Shown one piece after another: positions 10,615 to 23,500 of a stretch of DNA of 64,000 nt. The DNA lies in contig JAESIW010000115.1 in NCBI GenBank assembly GCA_016802295.1, positions 1,479,995 through 1,543,994 of the forward strand, in the 5' to 3' direction. Under the pieces are notes generated by a model, which made no database searches, was not told the origin of the DNA, and saw only the letters and a list, made by a program, of their open reading frames with translations. Origin of the DNA: Brachionus rotundiformis (taxonomy: Eukaryota; Rotifera; Eurotatoria; Ploima; Brachionidae). Numbering within the stretch: the stretch's first letter is position 1; every line of letters begins with the position of its first letter. The position numbers and the translations under genes are program-made.

Positions 10615-12714
10615 TTTTTAAATTTTTAATTTTATATTCTTCAATATTTTATTCGTGATGAAAAATTGATCAAATTTTTATTTTTTTTCAATTATAGGAA
10701 CGAAAAAACTATAGTTAAAAATTTAAGTTTAATTTTTCTTTTTTATTAATTTAAATTTTTTGAAAATAATCATTTATTAAATTCAAAATTATACCCAAAA
10801 TTAAATGGATTCAACAAGAGTCACTTGATGCAGACTGTGGGTCTAAGGAAAATAGGATTAGCTTTATAAGAAGACTGGTGTAATGTGATCAGAGTAGTTT
10901 AATTACTTAATCAATAAATATTTAGTTTTATTTTATCTTGCGATCAGTTATATAAGGATCAAAAATGTTTCAATGCCCATAAAATGTAAATACATTTATT
11001 TATAAAAGAACTAAACATATTCCAATGTTAAAGTGCTTTTCTCTAAGCTTTTAGAATTATTAAATTTGAAATAATTAATTAAACTAAATAATCACAAAAT
11101 AATCAGATTAAAATCATTTTTTTAAATTTAAGATTTGTAATTATTGCTAAGTAATTTGTTTATAAATCATAATCAAAAAGAAAAATTAAATTCACCGTTA
11201 CCTAAAATATTTTCTTTACACTTAAATTTTTAATAGTTAATTTTGGTAACAAACATTCGATACTTTGAGAATATTAATATTAAATGAGCTAAAAATCAAA
11301 CTTTTAAATCTAGCTAAATAAAAAACCCATTAATTACATAAAACTTTTTTTAGATAAACTAAAAAATTCCTTTTTAAAAAAATTTACAAAAATATTTTAA
11401 CAGGTATTAGAAAAGGGAGAATTTTATTCGTTTGAATACTTTGAAATTTGAAAATTTTGTTACTTAAATATCTTTTTAATTGAAAATGAATAAAATTCTA
11501 ATTTTTGCTAGATTAATTTTAAGAAAATTTAAGTAAATAAAAAGTCTCAGTTTGTCTTATCATGATGAATTGTCTATTGCAATTTCGAAGGTCTACCGAT
11601 CTTTATTCAAGTTTTTATGAGGGTGTCGCTGGCTTTCACCATAATTCACTAAAGAATTCGAAAGGAGAGGGAATCTACTGTACAGCTGATCTTAGATCAA
11701 TTTTTGTCAGTATTTGGGTATAAATTTATTTTCTTTTTTCTAATCTTTTGATTTTTGTCTATCTTATACGAAAAATTATTTTCTTCTCTATCTATTTTTA
11801 TTACAAAATCTTCCCATTCCTGATTAAAATTTATTTTTGTATTTTTATTTTTTGTTTTTAAATTTTGGACTTCTTTAAAAATAAAAGCAGATACTGTATT
11901 TAATACCTATCTAACTTTAATTTAAGATTTTAATAAAATTTTCGTATGTGAGATAGAAATTTAAACAAAATTAATTTTTATACCCTCCTCTATCTCGACC
12001 GGGCTTTGGACCATCTTGAGCGCAGTTATATAAACCCATGATAGAATAAGTGATGAAAACTTTTACTCGAGTACAATCATTTACCAACTGAAAAGTATTT
12101 TATGTATTTATTTGTGAATAATGAAGTTTAAAATAAACCAAATTTGAAAGAAATTTTTTAATACATTTAAATTTAATTTTAAATTTTGAACAAGATTTTA
12201 CCTAGGATGTTGAAGCAAACAAACAAAATGCGAAATTCATGGTTTAAATCGACAAATTGGATGTATTGAATAATGAAATGAACTATTAATTTTTTTAAAT
12301 CTGCCATTAGATTTTTTGCTTATTCTTTCCAATAAAATACTCAAATAATACTATTCAACTAAATGTCATCTATTGATAATGAAATCATAAAAATCTAGTA
12401 GATTAAAATAAATACTTCATTTCAAAAAAATAAACTTCATGATATATATATAAATATATATATATCCTGTATTGTCCTTTATGCATATTTAGTCCTAACT
12501 GCTAACTTGTATGTACTTTATGTAGAATTCAAGAAAAAAAAACCAAACATTATTTTGTTAATAAAGATAATATATTAAAAAAAACAAGAACTAGAGCAAT
12601 TTAAATTTGATAGAAATCTTTTAAAAAAATAAAATAATATATGATTAATTAATTTAAGCAAATATTTGATTAAACAATTAAGAGATTTAAGATAAAAAAT
12701 TTCATATTATAAAA
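10615..12714. other. Intergenic between PIGW copies 2 and 3
   Basis: 10615-10795 resembles the 3' flank of copy 1, so the duplicated unit reaches past the gene. Slightly GC-richer patches at 11560-11720 and 11985-12045 hold no readable gene. A short AT microsatellite lies near 12440-12470. Otherwise nothing recognised. Confidence 0.5.
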
Positions 12715-14757
12715 ATGATTTTAGATTTACTAGTAAAAGAATCCTTAATTATTTATAAGTATGATGAAATTATAAAATTGCATGAAAAAGTAATTATAGA
12801 AAATGAAAGAACATTCCATTCAATAATAGATTTTTTTAAAATTTTGAATATTTTTGTGTTGATACATTTCTTAAATGGAATAATTAAAATAATTTTATTC
12901 AATACTTTGCTCAAGACAAAATTAAAAAATTTCTGGTAATTTGTTATATATTAATAATTTAAAAAAAAATAACTAGGAAAAATTTAAAGGGCATCATTTT
13001 GGATCGATTATGTAAGCTATCAGATACCGATCATCTTATCAATTACATTGCTTAGCAATCATTTATATTTGAACACATTTATTCTGGTTCTAAGTTGTGG
13101 CATTGGATGTTGGTACTTGACAAGAAAAACAAAGCCTATCGAGTTATTGGATGAAAGTGATTCCTTTTCTGATCTTGATTCAAAAATAATCAAATACAGT
13201 GTGACAAATTTCCGAAGTTCACTTATAATAATAACAAGCGTTGCTATTCTTGCCGTAGATTTTGGTATTTTCAAGCCTCAATATGCAAAGACTGTCTATT
13301 TTGGCTTTTCTCTGATGGACATTGGTGTTGGATATTTTATTCTCAGTCATTCAATGCGTTACATTCGAAATTCAAGTGATTTCGAGCGAACTAATGAAAC
13401 TCTTTTGACCAAAGTGAGGAAAACCATCAAAAAGTCAAGCATACTTCTAATATTGGGAATTGTTAGAATACTTTTAGTATCGGTGACTGGTTATCATGTT
13501 GATATTGCTGAATATGGTCTTCATTGGAATTTTTTTTTCACAATCTTTGTTGTAAAAGTACATTTAAAATATTTCAATGATAAATAGAAAAACAAATTAT
13601 TTTTAAACTGATCATATTTAGGTTTTGGGCACAATGTGTGAACCAATAACCAAAAAAAACCCATTCAGATGTTATATGCTCTCGATGGCGATTGCCATTA
13701 TTTACCAAGTGTTTCTGATGAGAAACGACTTTTGGATGTTCTTATTGAATGTAGCATTAAAAAGGACCAACATAATAGAATTGAACAAAGAAGGCTTGTT
13801 TAGTACCTTTGGATATTTGGCAATCTATGTGGGAGGAAATGGTATTTGTCACAAAATAAATGCCATTAGAAAAGAAAAGGGGTTTTAATTCTACTTTTAT
13901 TTTTATTCAATATTTCTATAAATTTCTTTAAGCTCTTCTGAAATGACACGATCCATAAAGTGTCTAAAATTCCTGCTTTATAACTGTTTATTCTTCTATT
14001 TAGCCCTTGAATTCACTCGAAATTATGTCCAAAATTCATCAAGAAGAATATGCAATTTGGCTTTTGTCTTTTTTATTGTAAGTTGTCTTTTTTTAATTCA
14101 TTTTTTCTCTAGAGAAATTAAGCTTTCTATCATTTCCTTCCTTTTTCTTTAATTATTTTTTGAGTTTCAGCCTTAGAAATTTAAAAAAATTACTATTTTC
14201 CTTCATCTTTTCATAATATCATCTATTTTCTTTTTAAAAATCTTTTTTATTATATTTAAGAATTAACATGTTTACTTTTCTGTTTTAATTATTTTCTAAC
14301 CTTAATTTTTTACTTTAGACCATTTTCATTTTAAAATTAAAGGAATAATTTAATCTTTAAATGTCTTTTTTTATATAATTTTTTGGTTTTAAAATTTTTT
14401 ATAAAAAAGCTTTTGCAAGCAGCATTTATTTGGTCCATGTTACTATTAATGAATATATTTTTCGCAAAGATGTTAAAAGAATGGTTTAAGAGAACAAATG
14501 TAAAATCATTTTATTGCTTGGAAAGTTATATTGAAACATTCAATTCATTATCAATTAGTACCGATTCAAAATATACTGGTTTAATGATATTCATGATATC
14601 AAATTATTTTACCGGAATATTGAATACATTTTTTAATTTGCATTTATTTTCCATTTATAAGGCTTTTTTTTGTTTATGCATTAATTCTTTAATTTCTAAT
14701 TGTTTCATCCACTTATCAGTCTTAGCTAAAAACAAATATTTGAAAATTTTAAAATAA
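12715..14757 (+). CDS. PIGW: PIGW/GWT1 GPI-anchor inositol acyltransferase, copy 3
   Basis: Complete five-exon gene, 511 aa: 12715-12935, 12990-13551, 13622-13881, 13933-14077 and 14410-14757. It carries the same family landmarks as copy 2 (VDFGI/SLMDIGVGYF, EYGLHWNFFFT, KEGLFSTFGYLAIY, SSRRICNLAFVFF) and MISNYFTGILN in its last exon. About 1.55 kb (12861-14408) matches copy 2 with only one substitution (13146 A for 7638 G, a silent Leu change) and one 1-bp indel found by eye. The identical tract starts abruptly inside exon 1. The N-terminus is longer than in copy 2 and exon 5 differs at most positions while keeping frame and exactly the same length (348 bp). Intron 4 is 332 bp without the LINE. 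It looks functional. Confidence 0.87.
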
Positions 14758-17700
14758 TAAAGTAATTTTTGAAATAATATATTAATCTTAGTGTTTTTAG
14801 CACTTAAAACGCTAATTAATTAAAAAATATTAATTATGATATGTAGATGTTAATTTAATCGATCGAAATTATGTAAGATTGAATAAAATTCTAATTTAAA
14901 ATGAAGAATCATTTGAATTTTAATATTAAAACTTTGATGAAGAAAATTAATTTCTTAGATCGTTTATGATCACTTTTAATTTGAATGATATTTTTATTAT
15001 TTTTTATTTGCTTTCAAATATTAATTAAGATGAAATATCTCGTTGGTTTTGAATATTATATATTTAGATGTTTAATATACAAAAATAGTTCTCTTTTACA
15101 TCAGAGATGTTATTTTCGCTTTTAAATTTTACATTTAAGCTTCTTTTAAAAATAACAACTAATGTAGAGAATAAATTTGAGTTTTTCATTTTCAATACTT
15201 TTGGTACTTAATAAGTGCCAAAAAGCTTTTTTTCTAATAATTGTCTGTTAAAAGGCTTAAAATCTTTATTTTAAATTGACATTTTTTCAATCGATAATGA
15301 CATTTTAAATTGTATCAGTATACTGAGCCAATTCCGATTAACCTTATTATTTAAAAGTTAAAAAGACTAATTGAACAGTTGAATTAAAAAATATAAACAG
15401 TAAATCTTCTTTAATTAATTTAATTCATTCAATATGTTAGTTTATTTGAGTATAATTTAATTTTTTTAAGTTAAGAATTTGTTGAATTCACTTTCGATAA
15501 GCATATTATGTTCTTATTTGAATAAATAAAATTAATGCAAAATTTCACCAAATTAAATTTGATAAATCTATTTTGGAAAATTATTAGATTTAAATGAAAT
15601 TAAGTTATTTAAGAATTTTTTAGCAATTCAATTATAAACTGTCTTCAGATACTTATTATAGAAAATCAATTAGGCCCGAAATTTGCATTTTAAAAATTAA
15701 ATTTTAACTCTTTTATTCTCAAATGTCTATATACATTAGCATTTATAATAAATTTAAGACGAATTAGTTTTAGATAAATGGCTGGGTTAAATTCTGGTTA
15801 ACTGATGCCAGATGAAAATTATTATTTGTTATTTATGAATCAACTGAGCAAAATTAATTTTTGGAAATCTGAAAAAGAAATCAATTTTTTTAACTTTCAA
15901 ATAGTTCATTCAAAAATAAGCTAACTAAGCTAGAATTTCAGTTAATATTTTTATTCAATTTATATATTTGCTCAAAAATACCTTTAAATATTGGAAAAAA
16001 CAATTATTTAATAATTTTTTATTAAATAAAACCCACGGGTCTTATTAATTGTCTAAATTAGTTTGGTGGAAATGACCCTGAGGAAAAAGAAGAGTTCTTG
16101 GTATTTAAGCTTAATGAGTAATTGCTTAAACATGAGAATAACTCAACTATTCGAAAATATTTTACTTTGTTATTTCTATTAACTAATGAGCTAATGATTA
16201 ATTCATTTCTGTCATAATATTACGTTCTAAAATCTAAAATTTTATTCGAAACAAACCAAAAAATTTTAGCTTATGATAAGGGACTCAGACAAAGCAAAAT
16301 TTTTTCTTAATTTCAAAATGAAATTTAATTAAAACCTCAATTTAAATCTAAATAATAGCCAAAAAATGTTATACAAAAATAAATCAATAGTAATAAAAAA
16401 ATAATTTATTGTAATCTATAATTGAAGTAATAGTTCAGCATACTTTTTATTAGATTAGTCTAAGAAGCTAGTGCCATAAAATATGTATGTTTGTTCATCA
16501 GCTAAAACTAGTTCAGTTTTTTGAAAACTATGCAAATACTTCTCAATTAAATAGTTTATTTATTTTAGACAAAGAGAAAAATTAGTTAAATATCTATTTT
16601 ATATTGCTTAATTTTCTTAATTGAAAGTAAAATTCTATTATTAGAAAATAAACAATGCTTAAACGACCTCAATAACGATAAGTAATTATTTTACGATCAT
16701 TAGCTAAAAATCAAATAATTAGAGTCATTAAATTCTATTTTAATATTGATAATGTAATATACTAAAATAAAAGAAAGTCTAATTGAATTTTTAATAAGTA
16801 CTTTTTGATGATCAGAAAACTTAGTTGTATGAATATTTTTTGAAAAAGTCAGTAGGATTTAAATTAGCTGAACAGCATTTAATAAATTCTAGAAAAATTC
16901 ATTTCCTCATTTTAAATTATATTTTAGATCAAAAGAATGTAATAATTAGATAATAGACAAATTAATTTGTTTTGGTTAATTTCTAATTTAGTTCCAATAG
17001 AGTCTAAAATAAATACGAATTCTATTTCATTCATCAAAAAAAGGTATTGACTTCAAGACTAAAAATATTATAATTCGAACATTATTTCGATGAATTATTA
17101 AAAATAATCATTATCAATATAAATAAAAAGATGTGAAGTATGTATGACGCAACTATTTGTTCAGCTTGAGCCAAATTTGGAAATTTCCTTCTAATGTCGG
17201 CCACCAGAGACTTAAATTTCATTAAGATTTAAATTTCTTTTTAATCTCTAGAACAAGATTAAAACATTTGTCAATTTTTATCTTTAAAAAATTGATCTGC
17301 TTTATATAAATAATTATACAAAATATTCGATTAAATAACTTAAAAGAACTTTTTTTATAACTTGCATGGTTTCTATCCAAAAAATCTTTAGGGAAATAAT
17401 CTTTCACAAGATTGATTGTTTCGTGCTTGTATATTTTTCATGAAATTAAAAGAAATTTTTTTTAGAAATACAATGATAAAAAAACGCAATTTTTAAGAAT
17501 AATATCGTTTTAGTAATGCAATCTTAATGACATAGAAATTTTATAAATTTTTACATTCTGTTTTAATGCAAAGTTCTATACAAAATACAAAACGTGCGTT
17601 AATTAAACATATTTTAATAAACAAAACAAGATTTTATAATTTACATATTATAGTATTAAATCAAAAATCGTTTTTCATAAATCTGTCTTGTTTTCTGTAT

Positions 17701-20577
17701 CCTAATCTTTCTTATAAACCGATTTATTGTTTAATTATTTATCTAATTTATCTATTTCAGCAAAAATATTCAAACTGATTGATATACATTTCTTTTCTAA
17801 TTTTTATTAATAAAATATAAATACAGATTAATCCATTTTGCTAATGTATAAGCAATTTTTGGTGCCAAGATAAACAATGATAAAATTTATTTTTAAGAAA
17901 CTTTTTGGACATTCTAAGGCTTTTTATTTAGCTTTAAAAAGAATAGAAAAAAATATGAATTTCTTGTCCATTCTTATCTTTTAGTTCGAGTCGATACATT
18001 AAAAATTCTAGAGTATTATTGACGCACAAATAAATCAGAAATTATATTTGATTTTAAATTAGATTGAAACATACCTTAAAAATTTATAAATTTAACAATA
18101 TTAATGTATTGTGTAAAAAATTTGGCAAAGCTTTAAAACGCCTTGAGCTAAGAGAATGCCAGTAATTCTAGCTAATAAAATGTGGCATACATCATCATCT
18201 AAAATAATACAAAGCTATGAAAAATTATTTGTCTAATTTCAAAATAAGACTGATAGAAGGTTTAAGATTAGATAGAATTTAGTTTAGGATAGATTTTAAA
18301 TTGCAATTTTATAAATATTTCAAGTCAATAAATCTTTTAATGAATATGATTGATTGTTTTTCCTAATGAATGAATTTTTATAAGCTTTTATTGAATTGAT
18401 GAATAAATCCAATTATTTTATGAGCCACATAGCCACAGATATCTATTTTTTCAGCAAGAATTATTCATGATAGGCAAAGATTCATTAGCCCTTTTTTACA
18501 ATTCCAATTTTCTTCTCTTGAAAATGTATTAATTAATTTTTTTGAAAATAAAACTAATCATCATCAGGTTTTAATAAGATTTTTTAAACTAATTTTACTA
18601 AAAGAGTAATCAATGGGATTTTGTCACAAAAATCTAATTCCATTTAGAATGCTGACATTTTGTTGCCTGGATGCTTTTTATCGCTTAAAATTAAAAAAAT
18701 TGTTTATGAGTCGTGAATAGTGTAGAAAATGTTATATAGCATCTAAAAAATTATACCAAATTAAGGATTTGTTAATTAATGATCCAAATAATTGTTGAAA
18801 TAATGATATAAGATCACTTTTTTTTAATAATAAATTATCGAATTTTTTCATTAAGTGTTATTACAATATATTCAAACAAATCAAATGTTTTAGTGAAATT
18901 AATTTCCGCTAAAACTTGTTTAAATAAATATTAACAAAATTGGCAAAACCTTTATAAACTTGGAGAAAAATTTTCATTTTTCAAGTAATTTAAAATTAAA
19001 CTGGTCAAAAAATAAGTTAATCGATTTTGTGATCGATGAGCTAAATCTTAAATTTCAGCTGTTTTATCTTCCATTAAATAAGAAAGATAAAAAGCAAGAA
19101 AATTCATTAAGTTTGGCATCTAATTTAGATTGATAAATCAAATACATATGCTTTGATTATATTATTGGTAAATTTCTGTACCAAGTAAATTTTACTTTAA
19201 CTTTAAAAAAATTTATTTCCATAATTAAATTAAAAAAAGTATAGATTAAGTAAATGGAAAACTTTTACTTATTCAATTTATTTGTTAAATGCTGGCAAAT
19301 ATAAAAGAAAAATTTCATAAAAAGTTAAGGCACATAGTCGGCAAATGCCATATACAATTTAGAATATTAAGCAAAATTTATAAGCGATCCAAAAAACACA
19401 TTAATTCCAGGTGTTTGGAAAAGCTTAAGAAAAAGCGAATAACTCTGCATGTGATAATTTAACTAGAGGAAAAGGCATCTAATATTATCCAATTTCAATG
19501 TAGAAATGCTTTGTTTAAGACTTGGGAATCAATTACTCATTCCTGTAGTGCAATCTGCAGGATGATGTTGGGCGAAAGGTAACAGTTTTATTTAATTTCT
19601 TCCTTTTGCTGATTTAATGGAACACAATGAACACAGCGAAATAAATAAATTATGATCAAATAATAAGTACTACGGAATGAGAGAAAGAGTGAGCAGAAAA
19701 AAAAATAAGAAAATATTTCAAGAAATAATTAATTTTGATTATTAATAAAATAAGTTTAAGAAATCAAAGTGCCTTGTTTTATTGAAATTCCATAGAAAAA
19801 AAAAATTATAAATTCTTGCAAATTAAGTACGCTTTTTTATCCAAGACTTATCTTATCTATCTAATAATAATAATAATCAATAAATATCAATGCTCAAGTT
19901 TTCTTTCTCATTTGTTTGTATGTTAATCGATACGATATGAGAATTATGATTTATGGCAAAATAATGATAAGACAAGCTCTAAATACTGGCTGCATTCAAC
20001 TATCATAAACCGCTAAATACTTGTCAGATATGTGCAATTTAGTGCATGGTGATGATAATTTAAATCTATAAAAACCTTGTGCTAGATTATTTTTGTTCAC
20101 GAAAAATCAATATCAAGCTTCATAATAATATTATTATTTTTTTTTTTTTATAGATTTTTATTGAAATATTTAATAATTAATTGAAATTTATTTTCTTATT
20201 TAGTTTAGAAATTGGAGTCAAATTATAAAGCAGTTTTAAGGCAAGTACTTTAAGCTAGATTAATATCTGTCCATTTAACTTGATTCTGTTAAAATTTTAG
20301 TATTAATTTTTTTTGTAATTTTAGAATAGAGATTTATCAAAATAAAAAAAAGTTTTATTTGTAAATAAATAATTTCAAAAAGTGAAGACTTCTATTCTAT
20401 CTAATTTAATGATTAATTGCAATCAGCATAATTTACAACGCAAGCACTCTTCGACTGAATAATTATTTTTTTGTTATTTAAAAAAAATTTCAAACAATTT
20501 GCTTCAAAGACAAAAGCTGAAAGATTAAATGCTGCTACTCGACTAATCAACTAGTCTTGATTGTCTTAAATTAAACA
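14758..20577. other. Gene-poor intergenic region
   Basis: Nearly 6 kb of AT-rich DNA without a convincing gene. Two small coding-like islets stand out: minus strand 17223-17130 and plus strand about 19490-19580, the latter ending in a good GTAACAG donor. Short TAA-type microsatellites occur near 19865 and a T run near 20135. Part could hold 5' regulatory sequence of the phospholipase gene at 20578. Confidence 0.5.
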
Positions 20578-23500
20578 ATGTCAAAACCATTTGAGTTTAA
20601 TTGGCGCCCGAACGTGCCTAATCGGCTGCTCAAAGGTGAATTGTTTGATCGCTGGGAAGAGGTTGGAAAATTTTGATTTAAAATGTGCACAGCAATTATT
20701 TTGAAATTTAAGGAAACCGGATTGCTTGAGGAAAATGTTCTCTTTCGAGTGGATGAGTTTGGATTCTTTCTCTACTGGCAACCAGATGGAAAAGTAAGTT
20801 CAGCAAAAGCACGCTTTTTTTAGACACGAAATTTTCAATTGAAATCTAATACTCTTCTACTTCCTTATTAAAAATAATCATAAAATTTAAGCATAATTTT
20901 TAAATCAATTTATCAAATATTTTAGCTTTTAATTTTAAATAGGAAAATTTATTAACAATTTATTTAAAAAAAATGACAATTAGATAGAAATAATTTTTGA
21001 TTTTACCAGGATGGTCAAGTTCTTGAGTTGACCCATGTATGCGATGTTAGAACAGGCCGGCAACCAAATGTATTTTTTGTTTTTAGTCTTTTTTTTTCAA
21101 ATTTAAATTAATTTATGCAGGACCAAAATTTGTTGAACAAACTTTCCGATAAAGCTTTGACCAATGGTTGGGGAAATATAGACCAACGAACAACCATAAT
21201 TTCAAGTGGTCCAGATCTAGTAAACATTTCCAATTTGGTCATTACAGGCTCAAGTGACAAAGGAACAAGAGTACAAATTAATTATCTGTTCGAATTGATC
21301 AAAATTTCTAAAAAAAATCCAAATTTTAGGAATGGATTGAAGCCCTGCAAAAAATATGCTTTAACCACAAATCAAAAAATCTTTGTCCTATGTCAAGTTT
21401 AGTTAAGCAGTAAGACAATTTTATTTTTGTATATTTTTTTAAAATTAATTTGATAATATCAAAAGTTGGATGAAAATAAAACTTCAGTTGAATAGTGAAA
21501 GGAAGATTCCTGTGCGAAGCATAACAAGAACATTTGCTTCTGGCAAGACTGAAAGAATTATTTTCCAATGCCTAAAAGAGCTAGGTTTTCAATCCGGAAA
21601 GGTAACTGGCTGCTACACAAGATTAATTTTAATTTTAATTTTTTAATTAGAATGATGCAATTAATGTTGACGATTTTACTTTTGAAAAATTTATCGAACT
21701 TTACCACAAAATATGTCCAAGAACAGACATTGAAGACCTTTTTAGAGAAATGTAATTTTTTGTATTAATTATTAAAAGAAGCATCAACATTCTAGACTTT
21801 TAATTACATAAAAGTAGTAAGATTGAAGTTTTAATTTATCTTAATAGAATGTTCAATAATATTAATCGAAAAAAAGAACTAATTAAATTACAGATAAAAA
21901 ATCAAAAAAATACTTCTCAATTGATTTATTAATATAAATAATAAAATTGGTCAATTTAAAAGTATAAGAAATTATTTCTATTAAAAAATTTTAGTAAATT
22001 TACTAAAATTTAATGTTTAATAAAAACTTAAACAAACAATAATAAATTAATAATGATTTTTAAAATTAAACAAAATTATTTTAGTTCCAAGGAACAATCA
22101 TACTTGACCGTACCTCAACTAATTGACTTTGCAAATGAGGTATTGTGTATATAATTTTCTTTTTTGTATTTTTAAATTCTTTTGCAAAGTACCAACGGGA
22201 TCCTCGTTTAAACGAGATAATATTTCCGTATTATGATAGAAATAGTATATTAAGATTGATAAATCTTTATGAACCAAATGCGGATAAAAGAGAAAAAGAA
22301 CAACTGACCATAACAGGCTTTTATAACTTTTTGATGTCTGACGATAACGCCCCGGTATTTTTGGACAGACTGGATGTTTACCAGGACATGGATCAACCAC
22401 TTTGCCATTATTTTATTAACTCTTCTCACAACACTTATTTGACCGGGCGACAATTCGGTGGAAAATCTTCGGTCGAAATGTACCGGCGTGTTTTACTCGC
22501 TGGTTGTCGATGCATAGAGCTCGATTGCTGGGACGGTCAAGAAGACCAAGAGCCAATAATTACCCATGGGATGGCTCTGTGTACAGACATTTTGTTCAAA
22601 GATGTCATTGAAGCTATTGCTGAAACAGCTTTTGTCACCAGCGACTTTCCGGTCATACTCTCATTTGAAAATCATTGCAGCAAGAAACAGCAAGAACGTC
22701 TAGCAAGACATTGCGAAAAAATTCTTGGACCACTTCTCTTGAGTAAACCTTTGGATGGATTTCCCATAGAGTCCGGATTTCCTTTGCCATCTCCGAACTT
22801 ATTCAAAAGAAAAATTCTTATAAAAAATAAGAGATTAAAACCTGAAGTTGAAAAAAGTATTCAAATTATATAATTTAATGAAAGATTTTAAATTTTATTA
22901 ATTAAGGACAACTTGAGTTGTTAAATGCCGGAAAATTGATTGACATAAATGAGGTGAATGAGGATCAAAATGGAGTCGAAGGTGAAGAAATCGAGGATAA
23001 TTCCAAAGCAATCAGACCAATGATAGAAGAAGCACATCCTGAATTGAATGCTGATGTAGAAGAGACCAAAAAAACACCATTCAATTTACTTATTAAAAAA
23101 GGGACAACTAATGGTCAATTAAGTGAAGAAGAAGAAAGAGCCCTTTTAAATCAGTATCAGTACACTGGAGCTACTACCAATATTCATCCGCTATTGTCTA
23201 GTTTTGTAAATTACACTCAACCGGTTAAATTTCAAGGATTCGAATATTCAAAAAAGAAAAACATTCATTATCATATGTCTTCGTTCAATGAGAATGTGGC
23301 TCTTGGTCACCTAAGATCTGATGCCATTGAATTTGTTAAGTAAAATTGAAAATAAATTCAAATTCAAATTTTAACTTTAATCTAGTTATAATACTCGACA
23401 AATGAGTCGAATTTATCCAAGAGGTGGTCGAGTCGATTCCAGCAATTATATGCCACAAGTAAATAGGAAAAAATTGGTTAATTATTTTTTAAGTTTTCAA

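Noticed and set aside
12420..12480. AT microsatellite as a possible origin or regulatory element
   Set aside because: Simple AT alternation is common in this composition and nothing else supports a function.
17222..17778. Two short ORFs rich in Lys/Ile/Tyr
   Set aside because: Typical random ORFs of AT-rich DNA; only the small islet just beyond 17223 was kept as a query.
22119..22453. Minus-strand ORFs over the PLCB4 catalytic exon
   Set aside because: Antisense shadows of a highly conserved sense exon.
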